In this document: in pieces, positions 46,511-58,160 of the stretch
How the letters are laid out: the number at the start of each line of letters is the position of its first letter
Numbering within the stretch: the first letter of the stretch is position 1
Source: Paracentrotus lividus
Taxonomy: Eukaryota; Echinodermata; Echinoidea; Camarodonta; Echinidae
Length of the DNA stretch: 64,000 nucleotides
Direction of reading: 5' to 3'
Assembly (NCBI GenBank): GCA_940671915.1
Contig: CALNVZ010003433.1
Span: 15,267,845-15,331,844 of the forward strand
Position numbers and translations under genes: made by a program
The notes under the pieces: generated by a model
Told to the model about the DNA's origin: nothing
Seen by the model: only the letters and a program-made list of their open reading frames with translations
Database searches by the model: none

Positions 46511-48200
46511 CATCTCTTTATCTATGCCTTCTCAACCCCTTCTCTATTGTACAAACTGTACATATACTCTCCCTCTCTCCCATCTATATGTCACATAATT
46601 ATAATACCCCCATCTCTTTCCATCTTCTTTATGGTAAATAGACTATTGACTAGATCAGCATCACGTGGTATACATTCAATGTGCTATATTGTCTAATTTG
46701 ACTGCATTATATTAATTTGCTTAAATTAATTGTCGGCCTATACTGTATTATATGTATAGTTCTATGTGTGCTTATATGGTAAATAAAGATAAACATACAA
46801 ACAATTCAACGTATAAATTCTTATCTATCATTGCAAAGATTTCTCATTGCCTCCCCCTCTCTGTCTGCCCTTTGCATTCTGTCTATATCTCTCTATCTCT
46901 AACATATTCCTTACTCGTAATAACTGACATAAGAAAAGTAATGTATTCTCTCGTTTTTTGATAAATTGCGTGGCGTGTAATTCATATTTAATCATATATC
47001 GCGAAAGGTCAATTTGGACAATAGAGCCCACCACTCAATATTATTCTTTGATATAGTGTCTCTATTTTGTCACCGCATTCGTCTTTTCTGCACGTTCTTG
47101 ACAAGTTTGGCTGCAACTTTAGGAAAAAGAGGCGTCCATGTGTAGTCTCTAATATTCAGACCTTCTTATCGAGCAGATAGATAGATAGTGGATAGTAGAT
47201 AGTAGAGAACGGTATTTGTAAATAATGATTAATTTATAGTTGGCAATAATCTAAATTGCCGATTGACAATTTGTTCAACCGCGGCCTTAAACATTTAGTT
47301 CACCTTTAATATCTTAAAAACTAATATTCGTATCTTTTTATATAGTGTCATAATTATAACCCATTGATTTGTTTGTGAAGAGGGCCTGTTTTACCAGACT
47401 ATTCCAAATTAAAAGGCGAGAAAGTTTGTCAATTTGTTATCAAAAAATCATATCAGTACCACAACGGGACCTGTAGTAGGCATTAGTTGGCCACCGACAG
47501 TCCTATACCGGGTGTCAAAACTGGATTTACTTTGGAATTATGGAAGAATATTGTGTTAGAGTTTAAACGAGTATATGATTCAACATAATTATTCAATATA
47601 ATTGTGCCTTGCTTTATTGATTTGAAAATACTTTATGGTAAGTTTAAAGTTTGTAAGCTGTATTTGTGCATTTTGCTCTTGAAAACGGAATGTTAATATG
47701 TCAGCTCAAAGTTCCTAATTTTGATATATTCCTTTTTAGCATTACGATTTTTTGTTTATATTCTTGCATTCATCTTTTTCATCTTCTCCCATTCTCTTTC
47801 TATTTTGTCCCAAGTAGGTGAATAGGTAAAAAATTAAAGAAAATTGTTGCTATCAGTATAGGCATGCAATTTACTAAAAATTGTATACGCTTCATACATA
47901 CGTAACTATATTTATGAAATATCATTCGTAACTCAAGATCATTTGTATTTGTGTGCTAGAAGCTCTTCAGGCATGAACTCTCATTGATATGTTTTATAAA
48001 TTTTCTACATCTTTATGACTACATATACCTTTTTTTTATAATAGCTTCTATGAATCACATATTTTGTCTACAAAAATAGATATGAAAAATATATATCGAA
48101 AAAAAAAAGATTCAATGAAATTCACATGACCTTTTCTGTGTATAATAGTCACATACTTTTTCTTGGTACATATTTGTGCTTATTATTTGTACATATTTTC
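44530..48200. other. Gene-free stretch upstream of the EGF/CUB gene
   Basis: AT-rich DNA with inverted (CAAAAA)n and (TTTTTG)n tracts at about 45855-45895 and 45960-46045, a (CT)n run at 46467-46508, and GATA-like repeats at 47177-47205. The 144-aa and 100-aa minus-strand frames (44886-45594) show no family resemblance that I can see. The promoter and first exon of the gene at 48219 probably lie in or before this stretch. Confidence 0.4.
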
Positions 48201-48211
48201 TTACGTTTTAG

Positions 48212-48291
48212 TAACAACATGGGGCATCTCTTGCGGTGGCTATGTATTATCAAACTACTACTGACGTATATCACACTTATAAATGCACAGG
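48212..48291 (+). CDS. Exon 1 coding part: signal peptide
   Basis: An acceptor-like TTACGTTTTAG ends at 48211, so an upstream 5' UTR exon is likely. The ATG is at 48219. It encodes MGHLLRWLCIIKLLLTYITL-INAQ: a basic start, a hydrophobic core and small residues before Q, a typical cleavable signal. It ends phase 1 at GGTAAGTATA. The frame is open further upstream (to 48126), but that part is probably intron. Confidence 0.8.
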
Positions 48292-51200
48292 GTAAGTATA
48301 AACGAAAAGAAAATGTTTAAAAATAAAGACAATAATTTCTTTAGTAAGAAAAGTAGGCTCAACGGTAATTAATCACTAATTATGCCATATCTTGGTCCCC
48401 TTTCCATCGGTTTATTCATTTTGGTCTAGTGCAGTATATAAGAATGTTAAAAAATAAATACAATATACAAAAATAAAACCGCATCATTTGGGCTGATGAA
48501 CATTGATTTCAGACAGATAACCATATGGTCTAATCCCAAGTTGGTCTGATACATTTTGATCCATTATACGCCTTTCCATTACCACAAATTTGGTCTAGTT
48601 ATCATCAAACCTAATGCAGTGTATTGGTGTTTTTTTTTTCAATAGGCGGGCAGAGGGATAGACCATGAGTGTAGTAGACGAAATGGATACTAACTTTCCA
48701 AACCGAGGATAATTTATGTCTAAAATATTGTTTGCTGTTTGCTCTTAGGTTATTGTTGTTTTTAGGTTAATGTTTTTATGTATTTAAATGTTGGGGTTCT
48801 GCCTCGAAAGGCCAATAGCCTATGCGGTTCCCCTCCGCACTTTCATTTGATTATTCTTCTCCTAATCTTGTACTGTTATGTAATATATTATATCTTATTT
48901 ACTGTTTGATTTTTTCTTTTACAATGTATATTTGTGATGATTTTTAATGAACTGCAGAAAATAAACTTGAATCTCAGCCTCAAGCTAAATGGATAGAAAC
49001 CAAATTGTACTATATTCATCATTATCATTTTCTTAATTTTGCTTAACAGGATGTACAAACAATCCTTGCCAAAACGGTGCGCAATGTCAGGAAGCCATCT
49101 TGGATCCCGGGTATGTGTGCCTGTGTGGGGTACAATGGATAGGCAGAAACTGCGAAGATAACATTGCGGGTAAAGTATATTAATTTCATTTCATTTAATT
49201 TTTAAATATACCTGCACATCACAGGGGCCCGGAGCCGGGGGGGCTGGGGGGGGGGGGCTGCAACCCCCCCCCACTTTTTTCAGTCAACGTGTACAAAAAT
49301 GCAAAAATGACCATACATTTGTGATTTTTAGCCTGTTCAGCCCCCCCCCACTTCGGCTCAGCCCCCCCCCCCCACTTTCAAAAACGCTCCGCGGCCCCTG
49401 CATCATAACACTTATTATTAATAATCCAACAAAACAACAAACAAACAAACAAACAAACAAACAAACAAACAAACTCAAAAAACTAAAAAAACACAAATAC
49501 AAATACAAACTATATAATACAATGATATTAAATAATAATATTCTTTTAATCATATTACGCTAAGAGCTATAAGGCTATCGTGGAAGCAAATGTGGTAACT
49601 TACAGATTATATTACTTTCATCGATATATTTTCATACATTGAAAACATAAATGATTAACAATAACGCCAAAATGTAAAAACAATATAGTAAAAAATAGAG
49701 TACCCCATCAAAAAACAGCAAACTGTTGATAATTTTGAATTTTTAGCCTACATTTGGCATTTGAGCTTATAACATAAACATTCCTAGTCAATCAATTTAT
49801 TTGTTCTATACTTATGCTTAGAATTGCGAGGGATTTTAGTCACGATATGCTCAGACGTATACTCAGACACATTTTGAAATGCACGTGGTATGATAGATTT
49901 ATATTATGGGCCAAACTCATAATAATGATGATAAGCAACTTTATTTTGTTAAAACCATTTACACCCTCATATGCATACAGCTCTCTTCGGTCAAAACGCC
50001 GTTCCGTGTAGTCGGACATACTTCGGTACTTCGGGGCTTCTGACCTCCCCTAACTGGCCGGACATGACGGGTCACAACGAGGAGTGTTTTTATTCTATTA
50101 GGGTGCCCACGGCCACCACCCTTATCATCAGCCTCAACTTCTTCTCAAGCGAGTGGTTTAAGGATGATCTCTACTACACGGAAGGACCGGACTTTAATAT
50201 CCTCGATAACAATGCCAGGTTTAACGGAAATGACACCCAGCCCCAGTTCTTGTTATTTGATACAAACCAGATGACGTTTTTCTGGGAGACGGATTTTAAT
50301 ATTCGCAGTCGTGGATTCAACTTAACTTACACTATCGGTAAGACATTCAACCTGTTTTTCAATATTCAATGAAAACTTTGATCTTCGATTATAAGAATCG
50401 CTTGTAGCTGATTGGTTGAAAGTTTTCTGTGGCTTTTAACACCATTATGGGCATGCGCATCCCAATTATTGACAGGTGTGTAGAAAAACAGCCGATATAT
50501 CGACGCATGTTTCAGCGAAGGCTTCAAAATTAATGTTTATGGCGGTAGCAAGATAAATCAGGTCTTATAGTGAGTCGTGAGTGAGTAGATCTATAATGTA
50601 TTCCGAAACTTCCAGTGACAATTTTAGTAAAGGGCATGTTTGTGCTTTGATTGTGAAAGTCAATTGAGTGAATGTAGTCCCACATATTAACACCCGTGTC
50701 TAGCGTAACTATACACAGCCCCGGCGTGGCCGCAGAGGCAACGGGGCTGTACCGTCTACAGTCTCATATATAGGTACTCCCAGATAAAAAGCAAAAATGC
50801 TCTGACAGTCACAAATCATACATTAAAAAAAAGTTAAGGTTAAAGGTCATATAGGGTCAAAAGGTGATATTGCATGTTTAAATTGATAGCGAAATCAGGC
50901 GTGACTCGTGGTTCGCGAACCACCTTGTTTCATAAAACTGATGGGTTCACAATGTACAACATTGATGTTATAAAACTGTGAAATTGAATTCTCATTTTGT
51001 GGGCCAAGATTTCAGCAGCGTGCGGTGTATGCTGAATTTAACATTGCGATCCAATATTTTTTTGAATAGAATCGACAAGTTCACAATGCACAACATTGGC
51101 ATGATACAGCAGTAAAATTAAATTTCTCATTTTGTCTTTCGCTATTGTTTTTATGGTACCATTTATTCTTTTTTTTTTTAAATTTAGATTCCAATCCATG

Positions 51201-54200
51201 CATCAATCATCAGTGTCAAAATGGAGCCACTTGCCTGCCTAATGGGATTAGTTATACATGCCAGTGTCCAGTGCAGTACAGTGGACAGTTCTGTAGACAA
51301 GGTAAGATTGAAACTCTTTGCTTGCCACGTTAATTTGTATCACAAAATATTAGATTATCTCCTTTCATTTTCATAATATAGTGAGAAAGTATTTCATGGC
51401 TTGAATACTGAGAAGTACTCTACAGACATGATACAAAACGTGAATTTTGTTGTTTGTAAACAAAATCCCCATACATGAGTATTAAAGAGGAAATGAATCC
51501 TTCAGATTGTATAATACGTAAAATTGTGATTATGGCAGGCAACGAATGAAGATCAGTCCATTTATATTTTAATTATTTTGTTACCTTTAGGCCCTACTAA
51601 ATTCCTGACATTTTTCTTTCTAAATTAAGCTAATTTCACCTCTTCACAACAATTTAGAATTCTAAAACATACAACAACCTGCTTTAACCTGCTTTACTTT
51701 GTATTAAGACCTTTAAAAAAAAACCCAAACAATTATTATCATACACAATAGTATTGCTCACACAGGGATAAGCACCATATCATCAGCTAGTATACTGCCT
51801 GACTCTTAACATTTAAAAAATTGAAGTAATTGTAATAGTAAAAAGAGAATAATGTTTTCTATTACTTCTTGAATCACAGTGGTTGTCCTGGTTGAAAGCA
51901 CAGTTCCAACCCTCGCTCAGGGTGCCCAAGTCATCCAGGGAGAAGATGTGCAGACAGTATCATTTAACCTCCGCTTCAACCCGTCCCAGCGATCCATCGG
52001 AAACCTGATGGGGACAGGGCTGTGGCGTGTGGATACATTCTTAAGTGGTAGCCCGACAGGTGCTGGGCCACGACTGAACGAAAACCAGATAGTCCTGACC
52101 ACCCAGCAGGGCGAGGTGTCATGGGTTCCTCCAATCCCGGTGCAGTTCAGCCAACTGCAGGGCCAGTTCCTTGTGCAACAAGCTGTGTGCTCGCAGATGA
52201 GTTATCTATGTGCAACGATTGGGCGCGGTCAGAATCCTTCTGTTGATTTTGCGATTGCTGGTGACCCTACCGATCAGGCTCTGCTTGGATGCGCACCTGT
52301 TCCATGTAGGGGTATGTAACAAAAATGCATTTCATGATGCTTAACAAGTAGATAAGTATGGTTGCAAACTCGTGACTGTATATTTTGGGTAAATATCTAT
52401 AAAAGTGGTAGACTCAGTTCTGAACTGAGTGAGATCAATAATGTCATAAACTTTGTCAACAATATTCAGGAAGTCAAATATGGTATGCAAAGCCTCTTTA
52501 ATAATAATTTTGTAGATAGGAGAACATCTTTTTTAATTTTCTTCTGTAGGAGTTGAACAGATAGATTGGCTGTTATAAAAAAAAATCTTGATTATATTAA
52601 GATCTATTTTAAACACTAATTAATTATCTAAAGGGTGAGATCAACCACTCGTTATGTACAGCTTAAAATAAAAAAACAACATTCAGTAGATCAAATATAG
52701 AAAATAGCTTCTTTCATAACAATTTTGCTTTTAAAAAATCATCTTTTTTTCATTTTCTTGTCTAGGAGTTGAAATTTTCTCCACCCGATTGGGAATCACA
52801 TCCGGGAGCGTTGTGCGTGAAGGCTTCACCCCCCAGACAATCATCTTCGACGTGACCATGTCTCCAAGAGTGAATGCAGGAAGCGTGTCTGGCAACAACC
52901 TGTGGAAGGTCACCTTCTTTGGTAGCTCCAGCCCTAACGGAGCGGGGACTCGGGTCGGTGAGACCCAAGTGACTCTGAACCAGGCCCAGGCAGGGGCTGA
53001 TGTGATCCTTGGTCAGGACACGGTACTGCAGGGGATGAATCTGCAGTGGAACCCCCAGCAAGGCTTCAGATGCAATGATATCCCCTACTTCTGTGCTCTA
53101 GTGGAAAAAGGAGATAACCCTACCCCTGACTTCCTTCTGTCGGAGCCGCCACAGATTGCTTGCCAACAGATCACATGCAGAGGTAATTTTGCAAGTACAA
53201 TATTCTCCCATCAAAGCTTGCATGGAACAACAAGATTCCATTTTAGCAGTGGAATTTTCCAAGTCCAAATTTAAAATATTTGCAAACTTACATTTTTAGT
53301 ATAACAAGCTCTATACAACAATGGCTTTGACTGTATAATCTATGATTACCCTAGATTCATTTGTAACATTGAATTTAAAAAGAATAAAGGAAGCCCATGA
53401 CTTCGGCAAGTTTCATTGAAGATGTAATGCACGGGAAAATGTAAAGGTTACATGTTTGTTGTAAATTTTAGTGAAAAGGCAGTTTATTCAAAGTTGTCTC
53501 TGAAAAGTAAACCCATATAGATGGCCACCAGAGGGGGTGGTTGGTATTATGTATCTAAAGAAGAGTCCTTCAATAATTTAGAATAGTAAATAGTGGTAGT
53601 ATTTTAAGAGTTGTGATTGGTTGAAATGATGTCACGTGTCATTCACGTTTTTGTTATAGTGAACGGTTTTGGTTATATTGAACTTTTTTTTGTTGTTATA
53701 TTGAACGGTTTTATCCTGTGTTAAAATGAATGGCAAAATCGATTGCCTTGTTGCGCTAGCGCGTAATAACAGTAAAATGGTGCGCACAACAATAGATTCG
53801 CGGAGCAACAATATACGTCACAATAGCTTAATTAGCACCAAAAGTTTGGCAAACATTGGCAAAGATAAAACCAGATTAGGCAAGGTCAAATATCTAGGGG
53901 TCTACATGTATTTACTATAATAAATAGTGCATGCTCTATTAATGCAACATTGCTAACTATGTGAACTCCAAATACTAAATTATCCCTCGTGCACATCTGT
54001 TTCAACTCGGCCTACGGCCTCGGTGAAATAAATGTGCCCTCGGGATAATTTAGTATTTGTCGTGCACATAATCTAGTATGTTGCATGGTAGAGCATGCAC
54101 TATTTATATAATGTACATTGCAAGGAAGCGACATCACCTTAATAGTAAGTGGTTCAAAGAGAGGTCTGGATACATTCTGAAATTCTGAGGTTCCTGAGTT

Positions 54201-57200
54201 ACTGGTTGTAACATACATGTGTTCATCATAGGCTTGCAATATATGTTGTGTTTAACCATTAAAAGCATATTATAATAGACATCACAAGAAATGTAAGCTG
54301 TGCATACATTTTTCCTTCATTAACAAAATCTTTTATCAAAATGGTTCAATTAGAATTTAAATATCCACAGAACCATGAATGTTCCTACATATATGTCTCA
54401 TTTGATAACAATTCTAGGTGTGGAAGTAACAAGCACATCCATCTCTGTAACCAGTGGCGACCCCATCGTTGAAAGAGCGAACCCGCATCAGTTGACCTTT
54501 AACCTCAACATCGGCACTAATTCAGAGGGTGGTCGGATTATAGGAGACAACCTGTGGGCTGTCAATTTTTATTACAGCACTAATGATATCTCAGGGATTG
54601 GAGTAACAACTCCTAGTCTACCGGTAAGTGCAAGGATAAATTTCGACTTGGTCTAAACCCAACTGTTTGGACTCATCCCATATGGCCTAATTCCATTTTG
54701 TCTACAACCAGTTTGTCTAATTAACTTTGGTTCTAATTGCCACTTCGCCTATTTACCATTTTGTCCAATTCTCATTTCGTCTAATGTCCACATGGTCAAA
54801 CAGCACTTGGTCAATTCCAGCACAAACTTGTGATAGACCAAATATTCATTTGGGAATTAGACAAAAATGCAATTAGAAAATTTGACTTTTAGACAAATGG
54901 GAAATTAGACCAAATGGTTATTAAACCAAGTAAGAATTAGACAAAGTACATATTAGTCCAAGTGGAAATTAGGCTTAATTGCTAGTAGACCAAATGTGTT
55001 TAGCCCGTGTGGTATTAGACAATCAGTGAGTTGGACCAACTGATTTTGGACCAAGTGGATATAAACCATTGCAAGGGGAACAGCCACTTTAATGTCACGG
55101 TCATATCCTGTTAAACCTGGTGTATAGTTTTGGTAACAAAAAAAGAATCGGCATAAAACCGATTAAATATAGTCTCATGTTGTTCACATTGCGCTAAAAG
55201 ACATGTGTGAGAGATTTTGTGATATTCCTTTCACGATTTCCGGTGAATTTCAGTGAAATGTTTGAATCCAAACACAATTTGTAACGGTTTTGAGACCTTT
55301 GCTGGGTTGTCCTGTCCCCCGAACTTCCCGCATGAATGAACCGTAGCGATCTGTGTGTATCACCCACACAAGAGAATCCCCATTGGTTTTCCATGTGAAC
55401 GCCTAGTGCACACAAAGCTGTGTCGGGTCCCCGTCTTATCTTTTTTATACTATAATATCGTGAAATAAAGACGTTAAAACGAGATTCCATGTAATATAAC
55501 TTTCTTTGTTACAGTTACAGGATTCAGGCTTTCATATTATCTAACTGTGAATCCAAATTAAATTTTTCCTTCTCCCAACACTATACACCAGCTTTAAGCA
55601 CCTGTCTGCATTCGGTCTGAATCTGATTTTGGAGAAAATCTTTGCATCAGGCACAAGGTGGTACATGTACTTTATGTGGCTGTACACTTGTGCCAGCCAT
55701 TTTAAAATGCAAGGAATCATAGTAGTTGTACATCACCTGATAAGGCAACTCAGGGCAACAAAGGGATACTGTATAATTGATTATTGTTGTGGTAGTTTAA
55801 AAAATGTATTAACAGTGTATATTGTTTTTATTCAGGAAAAACAGAATATTGACTTCAATTTTATTTTTAGATCCAATCTATCTTTAAAAGAGCAAAATTT
55901 GTGTCTCTCAATACCGTGTTTTCATAAACTAAACATGGAAAAAAGAATTAACATAATTTAAAAAAAAAAACAACAACAAAGGATTGAGAGGTTTAAAGTG
56001 GATACTTAATGTATTGTATTGCATTTTAATCAAAGTGCTTTCCGATAATTTTTGTTCTGTGTCCATTCACAAAAGATGCAAAAGAGTAAGTTGCGTTAAA
56101 TTCTTTTGTCATTTAATTCATCTTTGGAAACTAAAAAGAAAAGGGTGTTTGTCATAATTCTGTAGTAAACATGAAAATAGAAAGTTCACAGAAAAACATA
56201 TCCTTTAATTTGGCAGGTGGACCTGACACCGTTCCAGTCGGGCACAGATATTTTTACTCCTGGTAATCCAGCGACCCTTCAGGGACTGAGTGGAACACTT
56301 GATTTGAGATCAACGGTTTGTGACAACAACCAGTTTGTCTGTGCAGTCCTATCGCAGACTTCATCTCCCAACCCGCCATTCTCTCTCTTACCTGCTCCTG
56401 GTTTTGATATTGGTGTGATGACATCATGTGCGCCTGTGCAGTGTCAGGGTATGTGTGCCATTCTTTCTTTATGTCATTTATTTATTGATTTATTTTTTTC
56501 ATGTTTTACACTTTTTTGGCCATTATCAAGAGGATTTAGGTCACGTTCGAAGCCTACATAACATACATGTTATGTTTAAATCTCAAAGGAATTCCGACAA
56601 ATCCTTTTGTAAGTCACATTTTCTTTTTGTTTTGTGTTCACATCAATTCATGTTCGTAAAATTCTATTTGTTTTCTGATTTCTCTTTCTAATACATGTTT
56701 TAATATATATTGTCGATGGAGTGAACTTTTAAAAATGTATCATTACTTATTTAATCATGTGTTATTAATCTATCTATTGAGTCATTTTTAACCAGGGTTG
56801 CATCGTCAGTGCTTTAAACTCTATTCCGTAAATGTGCTCATTCTTTGAGTTGTTTGTTTCTTCTATGTTCTGTGAGTGCATTGTTGTTTTTGCTGAAGAT
56901 TCATGCAGATGGGGGGGGGGGGGGGGGGTCTATTATATTTATGCCAAAATTGGCTTTTGTTTACAGAAAATTCATTATACCTGATTGAAAAACGCAAGTA
57001 TAATTGTTTCATAACTCTTTACGTTAAGTTAACAAGTTGTTTTCTTTTTGCAGGAGTTGTCATCAACAATGTGGACTACAATGTTGGGAATAATCAGCAG
57101 CTTCAAGCCAGTACTCCTAACAATGTGATAACCTTTGACTTTGTGGCCAATTCTCTGCCCTCGGCTGCTAGTGTCAGTGGAATCAACTTGTGGCAGGTAA

Positions 57201-58160
57201 ACATTTACTGGTCTGATCTATTGCAATTCTGGATTAATAAGGCTTATGTAAATTTAGTTTGAATTTGTATTTGATATGCACTAAACATAATGGCCCAAAT
57301 TCACAAAGGTGGATTCTGCAAAATCCATGGTTTCCACCCTGGGTTTAACCTAGGGTTGGACCTAGGATTTTCAATTTGGTATTCACAAAGGTGGACTCAA
57401 CTGAATCCACAGATCCACATCGTCATAAAACGTCATAATTTTGGTCAACTGTTAGCCTTGGTGAATCATAAACTGGTGGATCCGTGGAGCCGTCAATTAA
57501 AAAACCCACGGATCCACGGATCCGTGGGTTTTGCAGAATCCTCCTTTGTGAATTCGGGCCAATAAGACATGTGTCCTGTAACGTAAAGATTTACAATCAA
57601 TTGCAAATCAATAGTAGTCAATCAGGATCTATGTTGTATGGAATTCTTGCATTAATATCTCACTGATAACCAATCAGAATAGGCGTTTCAAATTTGCCAT
57701 TGATCATAAATCTTTATGTTAGAGGACATTGATCTTTCCAGAATTACATAGCAGGCATTACATCTCTATAAACTGACCAACATATTTTATGCTGTTCATA
57801 ACAGAATTTGTAGAGCTAGACTCAGTGAAAAAGCATTTCAAGAACATCCAGTTATTACTCTTATATTTGTTATCCTTTCGCAGTTGGAAATCTTTGCCAA
57901 CACTCTTGCCAACGGCCAAGGAACCACATCCCTCTTGCAGAGCGTCAACCTCTTTGGGAACGCCAATGCACCCCTCGTTGCTGGGAATGCCCTCAATCTG
58001 AACAACCTGCAAGCGAACTTTGACCTCACTTCCTACGCATGCGTAGACATCCCGTTTGTGTGCGTGAGGCTGAGCAGGAACCCGGCATCCAATCCTGTGT
58101 TCACCCTGTCTGGAACTACTGCTAACTCTTTTGTGTCCTGCAAGAGCATTGCATGCAACG
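48219..58160 (+). CDS. 5' part of a secreted EGF-CUB-EGF protein with at least four copies of an unrecognised ~140-aa module
   Basis: Ten exons join in frame: 48219-48291, 49050-49169, 49981-50337, 51188-51301, 51880-52311, 52766-53182, 54418-54623, 56217-56448, 57054-57196 and 57884-58160, all with AG/GT borders. This gives 790 codons plus one base. Layout: signal peptide (residues 1-24), EGF (~25-64), CUB (~65-183), EGF (~184-221), then modules M1-M4 (~222-790). Every border between domains is phase 1, the rule for shuffled extracellular modules; the introns inside M3 and M4 are phase 0. The last exon ends at a phase-1 donor, so more modules should follow beyond the window. The protein should be secreted or cell-surface, perhaps extracellular matrix. 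The echinoderm fibropellins also combine EGF and CUB, but nothing like the M module is known to me, and I give no name. Confidence 0.85.
48640..48985 (+). mobile_element. Possible non-LTR 3' UTR in intron 1
   Basis: GGGGTTCTGCCTCGAAAGGC ... GCGGTTCCCCTCCGC, then a T-rich stretch and AAAATAAACTTGAATCT. The layout resembles the 3' end of the LINE at 1360-2118 (short hairpin, T-rich UTR, AATAAA) but with a different sequence. No coding part. Confidence 0.35.
49050..49169 (+). CDS. Exon 2: EGF-like domain 1
   Basis: A 120-nt phase 1-1 exon. Six cysteines are in EGF order: C-x4-C-x5-C ... C-x-C-x8-C (CTNNPCQNGAQC ... VCLCGVQWIGRNC). No calcium-binding Asp/Asn signature at the start. Confidence 0.9.
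49222..49400. mobile_element. 179-bp hAT-like MITE in intron 2 with 5-bp target copy
   Basis: It starts CAGGGGCCCGGAGCC and ends GCTCCGCGGCCCCTG, inverted apart from one extra base. CATCA flanks both sides (49217-49221, 49401-49405). The interior is G runs and C runs around CCCCCACTTT words, also seen at the ends of 17378-18158, so the two families are related. Confidence 0.8.
49437..49475 (+). repeat. (AAAC)n microsatellite
   Basis: Nine or so AAAC units within intron 2. Confidence 0.95.
49981..50337 (+). CDS. Exon 3: CUB domain
   Basis: A 357-nt phase 1-1 exon, 119 aa. The CUB pattern is GTSGLLTSPNWPDMTGHNEE-CFYSIRV ... LNFFSSEW, with a final strand before the donor. Only the first cysteine pair (VPC and EEC) is present; the second usual pair is missing. 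N-x-S/T sites at NDT and NLT suggest N-glycosylation. Confidence 0.88.
51188..51301 (+). CDS. Exon 4: EGF-like domain 2
   Basis: A 114-nt phase 1-1 exon. Six cysteines: C-x4-C-x5-C-x8-C-x-C-x8-C (PCINHQCQNGATC ... TCQCPVQYSGQFC). Classic EGF spacing. Confidence 0.92.
51880..52311 (+). CDS. Exon 5: unrecognised module M1
   Basis: A single 432-nt phase 1-1 exon, 144 aa. Shared features with M2-M4: hydrophobic strand TVSFNLRF, a GTGLWRV core, G-x-G-P/T turn, then C-x6-C (CSQMSYLC) and C-x4-C (CAPVPC) and a final R/Q-G. It has four cysteines only, so probably two disulfides. An all-beta fold is likely from alternating hydrophobic residues. It is the most divergent of the four. Confidence 0.85.
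52766..53182 (+). CDS. Exon 6: unrecognised module M2
   Basis: A single 417-nt phase 1-1 exon, 139 aa. It starts GVEI.STRLGITSGSVV and has TIIFDV, SGNNLWKVTFF, GAGTRV, then C-x6-C (CNDIPYFC), NPTPDFLL and C-x4-C (CQQITC). Confidence 0.88.
53931..54106. mobile_element. Palindromic MITE in intron 6
   Basis: It starts TAAATAGTGCATGCTCTA and ends with its inverse TAGAGCATGCACTATTTA. Inner words ACTAAATTATCC ... GGATAATTTAGT also pair, giving an almost complete fold. Confidence 0.8.
54418..54623 (+). CDS. Exon 7: first part of module M3
   Basis: Phase 1 in, phase 0 out. Encodes GVEVTSTSISVTSGDP ... HQLTFNLN ... IGDNLWAVNFYY and ends after PSLP. This is the N-terminal half of the module; M1 and M2 have no intron here. 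Confidence 0.85.
54660..55075. repeat. Inverted array of ~15-bp TTGGTCTAATT units in intron 7
   Basis: To about 54830 the units run as TTTGTCTAATT, TTCGTCTAATG, TTGGTCAATTC. After that they run inverted (GGAATTAGACAAAAATG, GGAAATTAGACCAAATGG, AGAATTAGACAAAG). About seven units lie on each side, all diverged. Weaker relatives are at about 48425-48610 in intron 1. Confidence 0.75.
56217..56448 (+). CDS. Exon 8: second part of module M3
   Basis: Phase 0 in, phase 1 out. Encodes VDLTPFQSG ... TLQGLSGTLDL, then C-x6-C (CDNNQFVC), NPPFSLL and C-x4-C (CAPVQC). Exons 7 and 8 together give a 146-aa module. Confidence 0.85.
57054..57196 (+). CDS. Exon 9: first part of module M4
   Basis: Phase 1 in, phase 0 out. 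Encodes GVVINNVDYNVGNN ... NVITFDFV ... SGINLWQ. The intron falls directly after the NLW core, ~19 residues earlier than in M3, so the two intron positions are independent. Confidence 0.85.
57292..57560. mobile_element. MITE with ~39-bp TIRs in intron 9, 3-bp target copy
   Basis: It starts GGCCCAAATTCACAAAGG and ends CCTTTGTGAATTCGGGCC. About 35 of the first 39 bases pair. AAT flanks both sides (57289-57291, 57561-57563). A 3-bp AT-rich target fits PIF/Harbinger-type elements, but this is tentative. The 91-aa frame across it is an artefact. Confidence 0.8.
57884..58160 (+). CDS. Exon 10: second part of module M4
   Basis: Phase 0 in, phase 1 out. Encodes LEIFANTLANGQGTT ... NNLQANFDL, then C-x6-C (CVDIPFVC), NPVFTLSG and C-x4-C (CKSIAC). 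The donor GGTAAGAAA is strong, so transcription should continue through the DIRS-like element that follows. Confidence 0.85.

Noticed and set aside
48126..48218. Upstream extension of the first coding exon
   Set aside because: The extra 31 codons precede a good acceptor at 48211 and spoil the signal-peptide start; probably intron.
57290..57565. 91-aa open frame in intron 9
   Set aside because: It coincides with a MITE having long TIRs and a 3-bp target copy.
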